Origin: Labilibaculum sp.
GTDB taxonomy: Bacteria > Bacteroidota > Bacteroidia > Bacteroidales > Marinifilaceae
Reading direction: 5' to 3'
Length of the DNA stretch: 38,944 bases
NCBI GenBank assembly: GCA_016760525.1
Contig: JAESUW010000122.1
Span: 1 to 38,944 of the forward strand
The position numbers and the translations under genes are program-made. Under the pieces are notes generated by a model that was not told the origin of the DNA, searched no databases, and worked only from the letters and a program-made list of their open reading frames with translations. Positions 1-10,418 of this stretch are shown here, piece by piece (the stretch's first letter is position 1; every line of letters starts with the position of its first letter).

Positions 1-379
1 CCAAAAAATAATCTTTTATAGGCTCTATTTTTTTCAGCAAAAAATTAGCCATTACCCTAAACTCAGGACGAACCGTACAAATTAGCTTAATAAGAATTAG
101 GCCATCGATACCACCAAAAGGGTGATTTGATATCGTAATAAACGGTCCTTCTTTAGGTATTCGCTTTAATTCTTCCTCATCAAATTCGAACTTAATCCCC
201 AGATCATCGAGCAATGCATCTATAAACTCAATTCCATCCTTGTAACAATTTGCAGAATACAAATCATTTAATTTATTCAATCGAAGAATATACATCAATA
301 GCTTCGCAAAGCTTTCGCCTCCAAACCAATTTAAACTCTCACTGGCTTTTAATAAATCTTTTGGATCAACCAACTTCAT
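1..379 (-). CDS. Partial lysophospholipid acyltransferase / hemolysin-like protein (N-terminal part, runs off the window edge)
   Basis: Reverse-strand translation starting at 379 reads MKLVDPKDLLKASESLNWFGG...EEELKRIPKEGPFITISNHPFGGIDGLILIKLICTVRPEFRVMANFLL. The NHPFGGIDG segment resembles the acyltransferase HX4D-type motif. Not in the supplied ORF track because it lacks a stop. Confidence 0.75.
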   Translation of the reverse strand, partial: MKLVDPKDLLKASESLNWFGGESFAKLLMYILRLNKLNDLYSANCYKDGIEFIDALLDDLGIKFEFDEEELKRIPKEGPFITISNHPFGGIDGLILIKLICTVRPEFRVMANFLLKKIEPIKDYFL

Positions 380-642
380 ATATTATACTTTCTTATAAGA
401 TTGTCCCGAATAATCCCGGGAGTAACAAACTAAATCAATTGGTATCTCAAACAAACCTTAAAATGACTTAGTATATATCTATAGTTTTTTCATTTAAAAT
501 ATTTCTTTTCCCGTAAAAGGCAACAACATTAAGATATACCAATCAAAATAAAAGTTGCAGACCTTTTCATTTGCATAAAAATAGTATTATTTATCAATAC
601 TCCAGTCCAATATTCGATTAAAAAAACAATAATTACTGTTAA

Positions 643-1485
643 TTACAAAGGCTGATCATGCCAGCCTCCATCTGCAAAAACACAAACTGATTCAAACCCA
701 ATAGTTTTAAGCAACTTACAAACAGAATCGAAACCTAAGACTAATTCATCTACGTGATGCGCATCACTGCTGATAGTAACTGGTATTGCCTTTTTTTTAC
801 ATTCTTTCAGAAAATAAACATCGGGAAAAAAAGAATCAGATTTATTCTTATAAAACCCTCTGGTATTAACTTCAACGATAGTACCCGAATTCTTAATCAC
901 CTCAATTGTTTTGTCCAGTAAAGCAACATACCATTTGTCATCTTCCGAAAAGAAACGGCCCTTATTGTTAATTTTAACCTTATCTACATGCCCTACTACA
1001 TCCGGCTTTTGAGATTCAATCATCTCAATTATTTGATGATAATAAGCAGTCACAGCCTTTTTCACATCCCCATCAAACAAAACCTCAATACCATGAATGT
1101 AATTTGTATCCGACCCGGCGAATAACCAAAACTCCGATTCAGACTTTGCTTTCACCAAATGAACTGAACCAATCGTGTAATCTAAATTAGATTCGCTGTT
1201 GAATTCGTCAAAAGATCTTGTAACTCCTGGAATATAATCGATCTCAAGAGACACATAAACCTGTATCTGCGATTTATATTTTTGTTTCAAGCCTTGCACT
1301 TCGGCAATATAATCTTCCAGCCTATCCAATGACATACTCCAGGCTTCCTTTTTAGGCAATGGAGCATGCGAAGAAAATCCAATTGCGGTAAGACCAAGCT
1401 CAATAGCTCTTACTACCAATTCTTCTGCAGTACTTTTACCATCACAATATTGAGTGTGGGTATGATATGAAAAATAATTCATCAT
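643..1485 (-). CDS. PHP-domain histidinol-phosphatase family protein
   Basis: YHTHTQYCDGKST at the N-terminus (PHP HxHxxxCDG motif), GHVDKVKI, SSDAHHVDELVLGFD. Confidence 0.85.
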   Translation of the reverse strand: MMNYFSYHTHTQYCDGKSTAEELVVRAIELGLTAIGFSSHAPLPKKEAWSMSLDRLEDYIAEVQGLKQKYKSQIQVYVSLEIDYIPGVTRSFDEFNSESNLDYTIGSVHLVKAKSESEFWLFAGSDTNYIHGIEVLFDGDVKKAVTAYYHQIIEMIESQKPDVVGHVDKVKINNKGRFFSEDDKWYVALLDKTIEVIKNSGTIVEVNTRGFYKNKSDSFFPDVYFLKECKKKAIPVTISSDAHHVDELVLGFDSVCKLLKTIGFESVCVFADGGWHDQPL

Positions 1486-1686
1486 TCTAATTTAGTAAAA
1501 CAAAGATACTCCAAGCTATCAATATCACAAAGCCATTTACCGCCAGGCATGCATTCCTCAGCCGAAATAGAACAGCAAAATAAGTTTATTATTGTTTGGA
1601 ATCTATTTTATTTATCCGAACGATGAAAAATCCTTCTTTAAAATATTTTTAAATAATGCTATCTTTGCAGTAATTACAATGCTTAT

Positions 1687-3522
1687 ATGACAGATAACAA
1701 CAAACTACACATAAATAAATGGCTTCCTACATCCGCTAAGGAAGTAAAAGAAAGAGACTGGGAAGATTTAGATGTAATTCTATTTAGTGGTGATGCCTAC
1801 ATTGATCATCCATCATTTGGTGCTTCTGTTATTGGAAGAGTTCTTGAAAAAGAAGGACTTAAGGTTGCTATTGTACCACAGCCTAACTGGCGCGACGACT
1901 TGCGTGATTTTAAAAAATTAGGTAAGCCCAGACTTTTCTTTGCGGTAACTGCCGGCAATATGGATTCAATGGTAAATCATTATACTGCAAACAGAAGATT
2001 GCGACATGATGATGCTTACACCCCGGATGGAAGACATGGACAACGACCAGATCGTCCGACAATTGTGTATTCTCAAATTCTTAAAGATTTATATCCAGAC
2101 ACACCCATCGTAATTGGAGGAATAGAAGCATCACTAAGAAGATTGACTCATTACGATTACTGGGCAGATGAACTAAAACCAAGTATACTATGCGAAAGCA
2201 AGGCTGATTTATTGGTTTATGGAATGGGAGAAAAGCCATTAAAGGAAATTGTTCGGTTAACAAAAAAAGGAGTTCCATTTTATTCTTTAACCAACATCCC
2301 ACAAACGTCATTCTTGGTTTCAAAAGATGAAACTTATCCAACAAAAAAGCAATGGCAAGATCAGGAGTTGTATTCGCATGAAGATTGCCTGGATGACAAA
2401 AAAAAATTCGCAAGTAATTTCCGTTACATTGAAATGGAATCGAATGCCATGATGGCAAAAAAATTGACTCAAGACTATAAAGATCAAAGCATTATTGTAA
2501 ATCCCCCATATCCAGTTATGAATGAAAAGGAAATGGATGAAATTTATGATTTACCGTATACCCGATTGCCGCATCCTCGATATAAAAACAAGAAAATCCC
2601 GGCTTTCGATATGATTAAATTCTCTGTAAACATGCACCGGGGATGTTTTGGTGGTTGTTCGTTTTGTACCATTTCTGCACATCAAGGAAAATTCATTGCA
2701 AATCGCTCAGAAAAGTCGATACTGAAAGAGGTAGAAAACATTACAAAAATGCCTGATTTCAAAGGATATTTATCTGATCTTGGAGGTCCTTCGGCCAATA
2801 TGTATCAAATGAAAGGTATTTTCGAATCCATCTGCAAAACGTGTAGAAGACCATCTTGCATACATCCAAATATTTGTCCAAACCTAAATACGAACCATCA
2901 GGCGATGCTTGATATTTACAAAAAGGTAGACAAGGTTCCCGGAATAAAAAAATCTTTTATTGGTAGTGGGATTCGCTATGACTTAATGCTTCATAAAACA
3001 AAAGATGATAAAATCAACCAATCGAATAAAGAGTATGCAACCGAACTGATTAAAAATCACGTATCGGGAAGATTAAAAGTTGCACCTGAACACACTTCTG
3101 ATGATGTATTAGAAATAATGAGAAAACCATCTTTTAATTTATTTTACAAGCTAAAGGCATTGTTCGATGATATCAATAAAAAAGAAGGATTAAATCAACA
3201 ATTAATACCTTATTTCATCTCTAGTCACCCGGGAAGTCGCGGAGCTGATATGGCAGACCTCGCTATAAAAACGAAGGAACTTGACTTTAAATTAGAGCAG
3301 GTACAGGATTTTACACCAACTCCTATGACGGTTGCAACTGTAATTTACTACTCTGGCTATCATCCATACACATTAAAAAAGGTATTTACTGCCAAGGATA
3401 AAAAAGAGAAACTATCGCAGCAAAAATTCTTATTCTGGTACAAAAAAGAGTATAGAGAAGCTATTAAAACCGAATTAATTAAAATGGGCAAAAAAGACAT
3501 GTTAACCAAACTTTTTAAATAG
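1687..3522 (+). CDS. YgiQ family radical SAM protein
   Basis: N-terminal WLPTSAKEVKERDWEDLDVILFSGDAYIDHPSFG; radical SAM motif HRGCFGGCSFCTISAHQGKFI. Confidence 0.93.
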   Translation: MTDNNKLHINKWLPTSAKEVKERDWEDLDVILFSGDAYIDHPSFGASVIGRVLEKEGLKVAIVPQPNWRDDLRDFKKLGKPRLFFAVTAGNMDSMVNHYTANRRLRHDDAYTPDGRHGQRPDRPTIVYSQILKDLYPDTPIVIGGIEASLRRLTHYDYWADELKPSILCESKADLLVYGMGEKPLKEIVRLTKKGVPFYSLTNIPQTSFLVSKDETYPTKKQWQDQELYSHEDCLDDKKKFASNFRYIEMESNAMMAKKLTQDYKDQSIIVNPPYPVMNEKEMDEIYDLPYTRLPHPRYKNKKIPAFDMIKFSVNMHRGCFGGCSFCTISAHQGKFIANRSEKSILKEVENITKMPDFKGYLSDLGGPSANMYQMKGIFESICKTCRRPSCIHPNICPNLNTNHQAMLDIYKKVDKVPGIKKSFIGSGIRYDLMLHKTKDDKINQSNKEYATELIKNHVSGRLKVAPEHTSDDVLEIMRKPSFNLFYKLKALFDDINKKEGLNQQLIPYFISSHPGSRGADMADLAIKTKELDFKLEQVQDFTPTPMTVATVIYYSGYHPYTLKKVFTAKDKKEKLSQQKFLFWYKKEYREAIKTELIKMGKKDMLTKLFK

Positions 3523-3559
3523 TTAAACAACTAAAAACAGCATTCTATAACAATATTAG

Positions 3560-3583
3560 GAGGTTTGAAAACCTCTTTTATTT
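3560..3583 (+). terminator. Intrinsic terminator after the YgiQ gene
   Basis: GAGGTTT-GA-AAACCTC hairpin followed by TTTTATTTATTT. It overlaps the 5' end of the ORF-track call at 3565, supporting the later start at 3625. Confidence 0.7.
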
Positions 3584-3624
3584 ATTTGCGTATATTAGGG
3601 GAGCCAACTCTTAACTACATTTAC

Positions 3625-4353
3625 ATGACTAAATTTTACTTACAGACTACTACGATTGTATTGCTTATTGTTCTCGTTTTTGTTATGTTCGGATGTAATA
3701 AATCACACGAAGACAGGGTAAATGAGAACGCCATTGAACTAATGGAGAAGCATAAATACACTGAAGCAATAAAAGAACTCACCACAATTGTAAAAGGAGA
3801 TAAAAACTATCTGCCTGCCTATTACAACAGAGCAATTTGCTACTCTTTCCTTGATAAGAACAGGGAGGCAATCAATGACCTGAATTTTGTAATTGCAAAA
3901 CAAAAGTTCGAAGAAGAAGCATATTTGAACAGAGCAATTCTATTTGAGAATCAGAAAAATTATCAGTTAGCCATTAAAGATTATTCTCACTTGCTTTCGA
4001 TTAATCCCAGAAACATAAAAGCACTTCATTTTCGAGGTATCTGTAAGTATTACATGAAAGATTATGCCGGAGCCGTTACTGACTATGGCCAATCTATTAA
4101 ATACGGCTTGAACTCTTCCGGCGTATACTACAATAAGGCTGTTGCTTTAGATTGTTTGGAAAAATATTCCAATGCGATAAAATACTACGACAAAGCACTA
4201 AAAATTGATAAAAAATTAAAACGAGCTTACTTTGCAAGAGGAATTGCAAATTTAAAAAACGGCAATAAAGAAGCGGCTATTTCTGACATTAAGAAATCAG
4301 AAAAATTAGGGTTTAAAAAAGCGAAGAATGTTCTTAAAGAGATTATCGGCTAA
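3625..4353 (+). CDS. TPR-repeat lipoprotein (ORF track starts at 3565; 3625 preferred)
   Basis: MTKFYLQTTTIVLLIVLVFVMFGCNKS is a lipoprotein-type signal with lipobox cysteine, followed by repeated TPR motifs (AYFARGIANLKNGNKEAAISDIKKSEKLG). Confidence 0.8.
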   Translation: MTKFYLQTTTIVLLIVLVFVMFGCNKSHEDRVNENAIELMEKHKYTEAIKELTTIVKGDKNYLPAYYNRAICYSFLDKNREAINDLNFVIAKQKFEEEAYLNRAILFENQKNYQLAIKDYSHLLSINPRNIKALHFRGICKYYMKDYAGAVTDYGQSIKYGLNSSGVYYNKAVALDCLEKYSNAIKYYDKALKIDKKLKRAYFARGIANLKNGNKEAAISDIKKSEKLGFKKAKNVLKEIIG

Positions 4354-5307
4354 TTACACAATTGCCTCAAATAATTTCCCTTGCCAAGTGTCCCTTTCAA
4401 CCAATTTTTTGTCAAGTTTAGCCACAAACTCGAAATTCTTAATGCCCCATTTCGGAGCTATCAACCAACCTTTGGGTGCCTGATTAATAAAGCGCTCCAA
4501 GCTTACTTTTGGGTTTATCCTCTCAATCACATCCACAACAAAATCCAAATATTCTTCCATTTCAAATAAGTAAAACTTCTCTGGCTCTACCTCATATTCT
4601 TTGGCCATTGTTGTATTATTGAGAATTTGCAACTGATGCATCTTAAGCGTATCAATTGGCAAATTACACAAGTTTACAGCATGCTCAATCATCATTTGCG
4701 GAGTATCGAACGGGAGCCCGTTTACCAAGTGTGCACCAATATGAATTCCACGATTAGCAGTTTTAAGTATGGTTTTCTCAGCTTCCTGATAGGTGTGCCC
4801 ACGATTTATCGATTCCAAAGCATTGTTATTTAAAGATTCTACTCCGTACTCAATACTGATGTAATACTCTTTTGCCAATTCTTCCAAATAAACTAAAAGA
4901 GAATCGGAAACACAATCGGGTCTGGTTCCTATTACCAAGCCAATCACTTTTTCATGAGACAAAGCCTCTTCGTAAATTTGCTTTAAGTGCTCAATTGGAC
5001 CATAGGTATTCGAATAAGCCTGAAAATAAGCAAGATAATGCTGCGCTTTGTATTTAGTGTTGAAGAAATCAATACCTAGAAAAATTTGCTCTGTAATTGT
5101 TTTTCTGGGACTACAATAGGCCGGATTAAAACTATTATTATTACAATAAGTACAACCCCCAACTCCTTTACTCCCATCCCGGTTAGGACATGTAAAGCCT
5201 GCATCTATAGAAATCTTTTGAACTCTTTCTGAGAATCTTCTTTTAAATGAACTTGGGAAATCATTATACCTCTTATTGTTCCCCCACTGAAATTGCTTAT
5301 CCGTCAT
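4354..5307 (-). CDS. TIGR01212 family radical SAM protein (YhcC-like)
   Basis: KRFSERVQKISIDAGFTCPNRDGSKGVGGCTYCNNNSFNP and KAQHYLAYFQAYSNTYGPIEHLKQIYEEAL. Start placed at MTDKQFQWGNNKRYN (5307) rather than the ORF-track start at 5397. Confidence 0.88.
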   Translation of the reverse strand: MTDKQFQWGNNKRYNDFPSSFKRRFSERVQKISIDAGFTCPNRDGSKGVGGCTYCNNNSFNPAYCSPRKTITEQIFLGIDFFNTKYKAQHYLAYFQAYSNTYGPIEHLKQIYEEALSHEKVIGLVIGTRPDCVSDSLLVYLEELAKEYYISIEYGVESLNNNALESINRGHTYQEAEKTILKTANRGIHIGAHLVNGLPFDTPQMMIEHAVNLCNLPIDTLKMHQLQILNNTTMAKEYEVEPEKFYLFEMEEYLDFVVDVIERINPKVSLERFINQAPKGWLIAPKWGIKNFEFVAKLDKKLVERDTWQGKLFEAIV

Positions 5308-5583
5308 ACTTTTCCCTCTTTGGAACAAAAATACGAAAGAAATCGATTCTATTGAGTTAACAGGCATAAATTGGAATTCATCAAGATAAATTAACATCGA
5401 TGGTGGTCCTTGAAAACAAAGTGATAAAATACAAACAACTATCTTTTTATATATTATTGTACTGGTTTAATGAATATCCGCAATGCATTGCATAACTATT
5501 TTTTTTTATTTAATAGAAAGAGCGTTTCATTTATTGAAAGTATTCTTTATATTGCCTCAAACACTTTATTAAAACTTTAATAC

Positions 5584-7140
5584 ATGTTTTCAAAACAAGA
5601 TCAATCTCAATTCAAGGCCAAAGCCATTGATATTAAAACCATTGAAGATCAACTCAACAACTTCAAAACCGGTTTCCCTAAAATAAAATTGAAGAAGCCT
5701 GCCACAATTGATGACGGAATTTCACAAATTGGGGAGGATGAACAGGAAATTTATCAGGAAGTATTTACAGCACATGCAAAGAAGCTTTCATTACTAAAAT
5801 TTGTTCCTGCGTCGGGTGCTGCTACCAGAATGTTTAAATCATTATACGATTTTCTGAACACCTATCAGGACACTGAAGACGAATACCTTAAACTCCTTTG
5901 CAACAAAGGACCGGAAACCATGTTTAACTTTTTTGACAGAATTGATGATTTCGCTTTTTATGGTGATCTTAGAAATATTATTACCGAAAATAAAATGGAT
6001 TTGGAAAAAATGCTTGACAAGAATAAATTCAAGCAGATTCTAGCCATGTTATTAACACGAAAAGGTCTTAACTATGCCAATCTTCCAAAAGGATTACTAA
6101 AATTTCACCGATACAAGCATTATTCCAGAACCAGTTTTGAGGAGCATTTGGTAGAGACTCTTAATTATACTAAAAACGTAAAAGGAGATGCTCAAATTCA
6201 CCTTACTGTTTCGGATGATCACAAAGAATTATTCGAAGACCGTTTAAATAAAACAAAAGCGACATTCGAGGATAAATATAACGGCAAACTAAATGTTGCT
6301 TACTCTGTACAAAAATCATCAACCGACACAATTGCAGTTGATATAAATAATGAGCCTTTCCGAAACGAAGATGGAACAATTCTATTTCGTCCGGGTGGTC
6401 ACGGTGCTTTAATTGAAAATTTAAATGAGCTGAATGCTGATGTTATTTTCATTAAAAATATAGACAATGTTGTTCCGGATCGTTTGAAGGAAACAACTTA
6501 CAAATTCAAAAAAGTTTTAGCTGGTATTCTGTTAGAATGCCAATCATTTCTTTTCGACTATTTAAAAATTCTTGAAGAGGATAAAAATATTTCGCAGGAT
6601 ACACTGACCGAAATGCTCACCTTTTTAGAAGAAAAACTTTGCACAAAAGCTCCTGCAAACCTAAAAGTTGAAGATCCTGAAAAACTAAAGAAATACCTGT
6701 TCTCCAAATTTAACCGTCCTATTCGTGTCTGTGGTATGGTTAAAAACGAAGGTGAACCTGGAGGCGGACCTTTCTGGTCGAGAAACTCCGATGGTTCTGT
6801 TTCACTTCAAATTATTGAAGGATCGCAAATTGATAAAAAAGACGTTAGACAAACAAATATTTTTGAACGTGCAACTCACTTTAATCCTGTGGATTTGATT
6901 TGTGGTATTAAAGATTACAAAGGTGACAAATTCAATTTGCCTAAATTTATAGATAAACAAACTGGTTTTATTTCTCTAAAATCACACAACGGAAGCGATT
7001 TGAAAGCTATGGAATTACCAGGATTGTGGAATGGAGCAATGTCAGATTGGAATTCTGTATTTGTGGAAGTTCCAATAATTACTTTTAATCCTGTGAAAAC
7101 AGTATTTGATTTATTAAGAATTGAACATCGAAATTTATAA
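5584..7140 (+). CDS. DUF4301 family protein
   Basis: 518 aa with FVPASGAATRMFKSLYDFL, FRPGGHGALIENLN and GEPGGGPFWS, recognised as the Bacteroidota DUF4301 family. Confidence 0.8.
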   Translation: MFSKQDQSQFKAKAIDIKTIEDQLNNFKTGFPKIKLKKPATIDDGISQIGEDEQEIYQEVFTAHAKKLSLLKFVPASGAATRMFKSLYDFLNTYQDTEDEYLKLLCNKGPETMFNFFDRIDDFAFYGDLRNIITENKMDLEKMLDKNKFKQILAMLLTRKGLNYANLPKGLLKFHRYKHYSRTSFEEHLVETLNYTKNVKGDAQIHLTVSDDHKELFEDRLNKTKATFEDKYNGKLNVAYSVQKSSTDTIAVDINNEPFRNEDGTILFRPGGHGALIENLNELNADVIFIKNIDNVVPDRLKETTYKFKKVLAGILLECQSFLFDYLKILEEDKNISQDTLTEMLTFLEEKLCTKAPANLKVEDPEKLKKYLFSKFNRPIRVCGMVKNEGEPGGGPFWSRNSDGSVSLQIIEGSQIDKKDVRQTNIFERATHFNPVDLICGIKDYKGDKFNLPKFIDKQTGFISLKSHNGSDLKAMELPGLWNGAMSDWNSVFVEVPIITFNPVKTVFDLLRIEHRNL

Positions 7141-7145
7141 TTAAC

Positions 7146-7179
7146 AAGCGGCCTCATTAAATAAGGCCGCTTATTTTTA
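7146..7179 (+). terminator. Rho-independent terminator after the DUF4301 gene
   Basis: AAGCGGCCT-cattaaata-AGGCCGCTT followed by ATTTTT. Confidence 0.88.
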
Positions 7180-7234
7180 AGGAATATACTTGAAAGACAA
7201 AAAAATGGATTAACTTTTGTTAATATATTCTAAC

Positions 7235-7264
7235 TTGAATATTTTAAAATTAATCCTACTTTTG
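7235..7264 (+). promoter_or_regulatory. Bacteroidota-type promoter upstream of the TPR gene
   Basis: TTG at 7235-7237, 19-bp spacer, TACTTTTG (TAnnTTTG) at 7257-7264. Confidence 0.6.
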
Positions 7265-7292
7265 CAGTGCAATAATCATTTTAATTTGATAG

Positions 7293-8696
7293 ATGATAGA
7301 TAATACAGAAAACTATCTTGATGATGATGCGCTTACTTCGGTAAGCCGGTTCGAGGAAATGATTAAAGCTAAGACGCTTTACTATTTCGATGTTCATGAA
7401 TTTGAAAGCATCATTGATCACTATATTGAGAAAAGCAATCTTCCAGAAGCGGTTAAAGTTTCGAACATTGCTAATCGACAGCACCCGGGTGCCATTTCTC
7501 TTCAAATTAAAAAAGCTCAGATTCTAGTTGATCGTGAGCAACATCTTGAAGCGCTTGCTATTTTAAAAAGCATACAAAAAATTGAAGCTACCAACAAGGA
7601 GATACTACTACTCGAAGGTAACATCTACAATCATTTAGGGAAATTCGACCTTGCAAAGGAACAGTTTGACGAAGCCTTACAAATCAGCTTCGAGAATCGT
7701 GAAGATTTACTTTTCAGAATAGCACTTGCTTTTGAGCAATTGGCTCAATACGACACAGCCATTGAATATTTGGAAGAAGCCCTGGAAATGGATGAGGAAG
7801 ATTCGGAAGTTCTTTTTGAATTGGGATATTGTTATGAGAGAATTGGCAATGATGAGCAAAGTATTATTGCTTACGAGCAATTTTTAGAGCTTAACCCTTT
7901 CTCGGATAATGCCTGGTACAACATAGGTATCGTTTTTAACCGTTTAGGTAATTTTACAAAAGCTGTTGAAGCATACGAATATACTCTTGCTGTAAACGAC
8001 CAACACAGCAAGGCTTATTTTAATAAAGCCAATGCCCTTGCTAATCAGGGACTTTTTGAAGATGCTGTTAAATGCTACACGGAATACCTTGAGTTTGATG
8101 ATAATCATGCTTCGACCTATTCATACATTGGAGAATGTTTTGAAAAAATGGGGGAACACGAACAAGCATTAATCAACTACGAAACAGCTATTAAAGCTGA
8201 TGAGGATTTAGCCGATCCTTGGTTCGGAATGGGTCTGGTACTCCTGTATCAGGATAAAATAGATGAATGTTTGGTTTATCTTGAAAAAGCGAAAAAATTG
8301 GATGATACGAATTCTGATTATTGGTTTGCCTTAGGATCAGCTTATGCAAGAGCCAATTCTCCTCAAAAAGCCGTTCAGGCATTTAGAGAAGCTATTGATC
8401 TTGATCCTTTCGACACCACCTATCCAATTACTCTTGCCGAATATTATCATCAGAATGAAAATGAAGAAACGGCTATTGATGTATTATTGGAAAGTCTTAG
8501 CCAAACGCCAAATTGTCCGCAATTACTAAGCAATTTAGCTGCTTATTACGCAATAACAGGTGATATTAGTGCTTCTGAGCACTACATTCGTAAAGCAATT
8601 GATATCGATTCGGAGAACATAAATGATATCTTTATTCAATTTCCTGAATTAAAAGAAAACACACACTTTACTAAATTGATTCAAACAAATTTATAA
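7293..8696 (+). CDS. Tetratricopeptide repeat protein
   Basis: 467 aa dominated by TPR units (AWYNIGIVFNRLGNFTKAVEAYEYTLAVN; AYFNKANALANQGLFEDAVKCYTEYLEFD). Confidence 0.9.
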   Translation: MIDNTENYLDDDALTSVSRFEEMIKAKTLYYFDVHEFESIIDHYIEKSNLPEAVKVSNIANRQHPGAISLQIKKAQILVDREQHLEALAILKSIQKIEATNKEILLLEGNIYNHLGKFDLAKEQFDEALQISFENREDLLFRIALAFEQLAQYDTAIEYLEEALEMDEEDSEVLFELGYCYERIGNDEQSIIAYEQFLELNPFSDNAWYNIGIVFNRLGNFTKAVEAYEYTLAVNDQHSKAYFNKANALANQGLFEDAVKCYTEYLEFDDNHASTYSYIGECFEKMGEHEQALINYETAIKADEDLADPWFGMGLVLLYQDKIDECLVYLEKAKKLDDTNSDYWFALGSAYARANSPQKAVQAFREAIDLDPFDTTYPITLAEYYHQNENEETAIDVLLESLSQTPNCPQLLSNLAAYYAITGDISASEHYIRKAIDIDSENINDIFIQFPELKENTHFTKLIQTNL

Positions 8697-8737
8697 TTGA
8701 ATTTGAATCAGGCAAAGCGATCTCAACAAAATATACT

Positions 8738-9676
8738 ATGCCCAGAAAAATAAAAGACTACCTTCTTATTGCCTTAAAAGGAATTGGAATGGGAGCCGCC
8801 GATGTTGTACCTGGAGTTTCAGGTGGAACAATTGCCTTTATCACTGGCATTTACGAGGAATTAATCAACAGCCTTAAGTCCATTAATGGAAGTGCTGCTA
8901 AACTTCTCTTTCAATTTAAACTGAAGGAATTCTGGCAATCAATTAACGGAAATTTTCTGTTAACCTTACTATTCGGAATCTTCTTAAGTTTTTTATCTCT
9001 GGCAAAACTGATTAAGTATTTTCTTGCCGAACAACCGATTTTAATCTGGTCGTTCTTCTTTGGATTAATTGTTGCCTCGGCTATTGTAATTGCCCGTAAA
9101 ATTACGGAGTGGAAATTACGCACTATTATTGCCATGATTATTGGTGTAGGGATCGCCTATATGGTAACAGTGATCACTCCTGCAGAAACACCTACCTCCT
9201 ATTGGTTTCTATTTCTTTCGGGAGCATTAGCAATTTGTGCTATGATTTTACCTGGAATATCCGGAGCTTTCATTTTACTTTTACTGGGAAAATACGAGTA
9301 CATACTGAATGCAGTAAGCACTTTTAAATTAGATGTTATTGCTGTTGTTGGTGCTGGTGCAGTTGTTGGACTTTTGAGTTTTTCAAACTTACTTAGCTGG
9401 CTTTTGAAGAAATACCACAACATGACTATTGGCTTGCTTGCCGGATTCATGATTGGATCTTTGAATAAAGTATGGCCCTGGAAAAATACAGTCTCAACAT
9501 TTATTGACAGACATGGTGTAGAAAAACCTCTGCTTCAGGAAAATATTCTACCTACTGCTTTTGATAAGATCATTGGCCAAGAGTCACAATTGATGTTTGC
9601 AATTCTTTTGGCCATTGCCGGATTTCTGCTAATTTGGATGATGGAAAAATTCTCACCTGAATCAAAAACAAAATAA
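8738..9676 (+). CDS. DUF368 domain membrane protein (family linked to undecaprenyl-phosphate translocation)
   Basis: GIGMGAADVVPGVSGGTIAFITGIYEELINSLKSI and ILPGISGAFILLLLGKYEYIL; multiple transmembrane segments. Confidence 0.9.
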   Translation: MPRKIKDYLLIALKGIGMGAADVVPGVSGGTIAFITGIYEELINSLKSINGSAAKLLFQFKLKEFWQSINGNFLLTLLFGIFLSFLSLAKLIKYFLAEQPILIWSFFFGLIVASAIVIARKITEWKLRTIIAMIIGVGIAYMVTVITPAETPTSYWFLFLSGALAICAMILPGISGAFILLLLGKYEYILNAVSTFKLDVIAVVGAGAVVGLLSFSNLLSWLLKKYHNMTIGLLAGFMIGSLNKVWPWKNTVSTFIDRHGVEKPLLQENILPTAFDKIIGQESQLMFAILLAIAGFLLIWMMEKFSPESKTK

Positions 9677-9677
9677 A

Positions 9678-10418
9678 ATGGATACATTCGGAATTATTGG
9701 TTTCCCATTGGGGCATTCTTTTTCAAAAAAATACTTTACGGATAAGTTTACTGAAGAAAACATAGATGCTTCTTTTTTAAATTTTGAACTTTCGAGCATT
9801 CAGGATTTTACGAACGTATTGGAGCAACAAGCCGATTTAAAAGGATTCTGTGTTACCATTCCATACAAACAAGATGTAATTCAATTTTTAGATGAAATTG
9901 ATCCACTAGCTGAAAGAATTGGTGCTGTTAATTCCGTTCATATTATCCGTGAAAACAAACAAATAAAACTGGTTGGCTACAATACAGATATTCATGGATT
10001 TACCGAATCGCTGCGTATTTTTCTTAGTGAAACGAAACCAAAAGCATTAATTCTTGGAACAGGGGGAGTTTCGAAAGCTGTAGCCACAGGTTTGGAAGAA
10101 ATGGGAATTGAATACCAATTCGTATCCAGAACTGCTTCCCACAAATGCATAAGCTATGAAATGCTTTCCCCGGAACTAATGAGCAATTACCACTTGATTG
10201 TGAACTGTACTCCTTTGGGAACCTTTCCTAAAGATGATGCCTGTCCGGATATTCCGTACGAACAGCTCACAAAAGATCATTTTTTATATGATGTAGTTTA
10301 CAATCCTGCAGAGACTCTTTTCATGAAAAAAGGTGCAGAGCAAGGTGCTAAAACACACAACGGATTAAAAATGCTTCACCTGCAAGCAGAAAAAAACTGG
10401 GAAATCTGGAATAAATAA
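9678..10418 (+). CDS. aroE: Shikimate dehydrogenase
   Basis: FGIIGFPLGHSFSKKYFTDKF, VTIPYKQDVIQFLDEIDPLAERIGAVNSV, LGTGGVSKAVATGL, NCTPLGTFP, NGLKMLHLQAEKNWEIW. Confidence 0.93.
   Translation: MDTFGIIGFPLGHSFSKKYFTDKFTEENIDASFLNFELSSIQDFTNVLEQQADLKGFCVTIPYKQDVIQFLDEIDPLAERIGAVNSVHIIRENKQIKLVGYNTDIHGFTESLRIFLSETKPKALILGTGGVSKAVATGLEEMGIEYQFVSRTASHKCISYEMLSPELMSNYHLIVNCTPLGTFPKDDACPDIPYEQLTKDHFLYDVVYNPAETLFMKKGAEQGAKTHNGLKMLHLQAEKNWEIWNK

Noticed and set aside
250-471. 73-aa forward ORF at the left edge
   Set aside because: Antisense to the partial acyltransferase read on the reverse strand; composition is not protein-like.
2081-2458. 125-aa reverse ORF inside the YgiQ gene
   Set aside because: Antisense shadow ORF of a confidently assigned gene.
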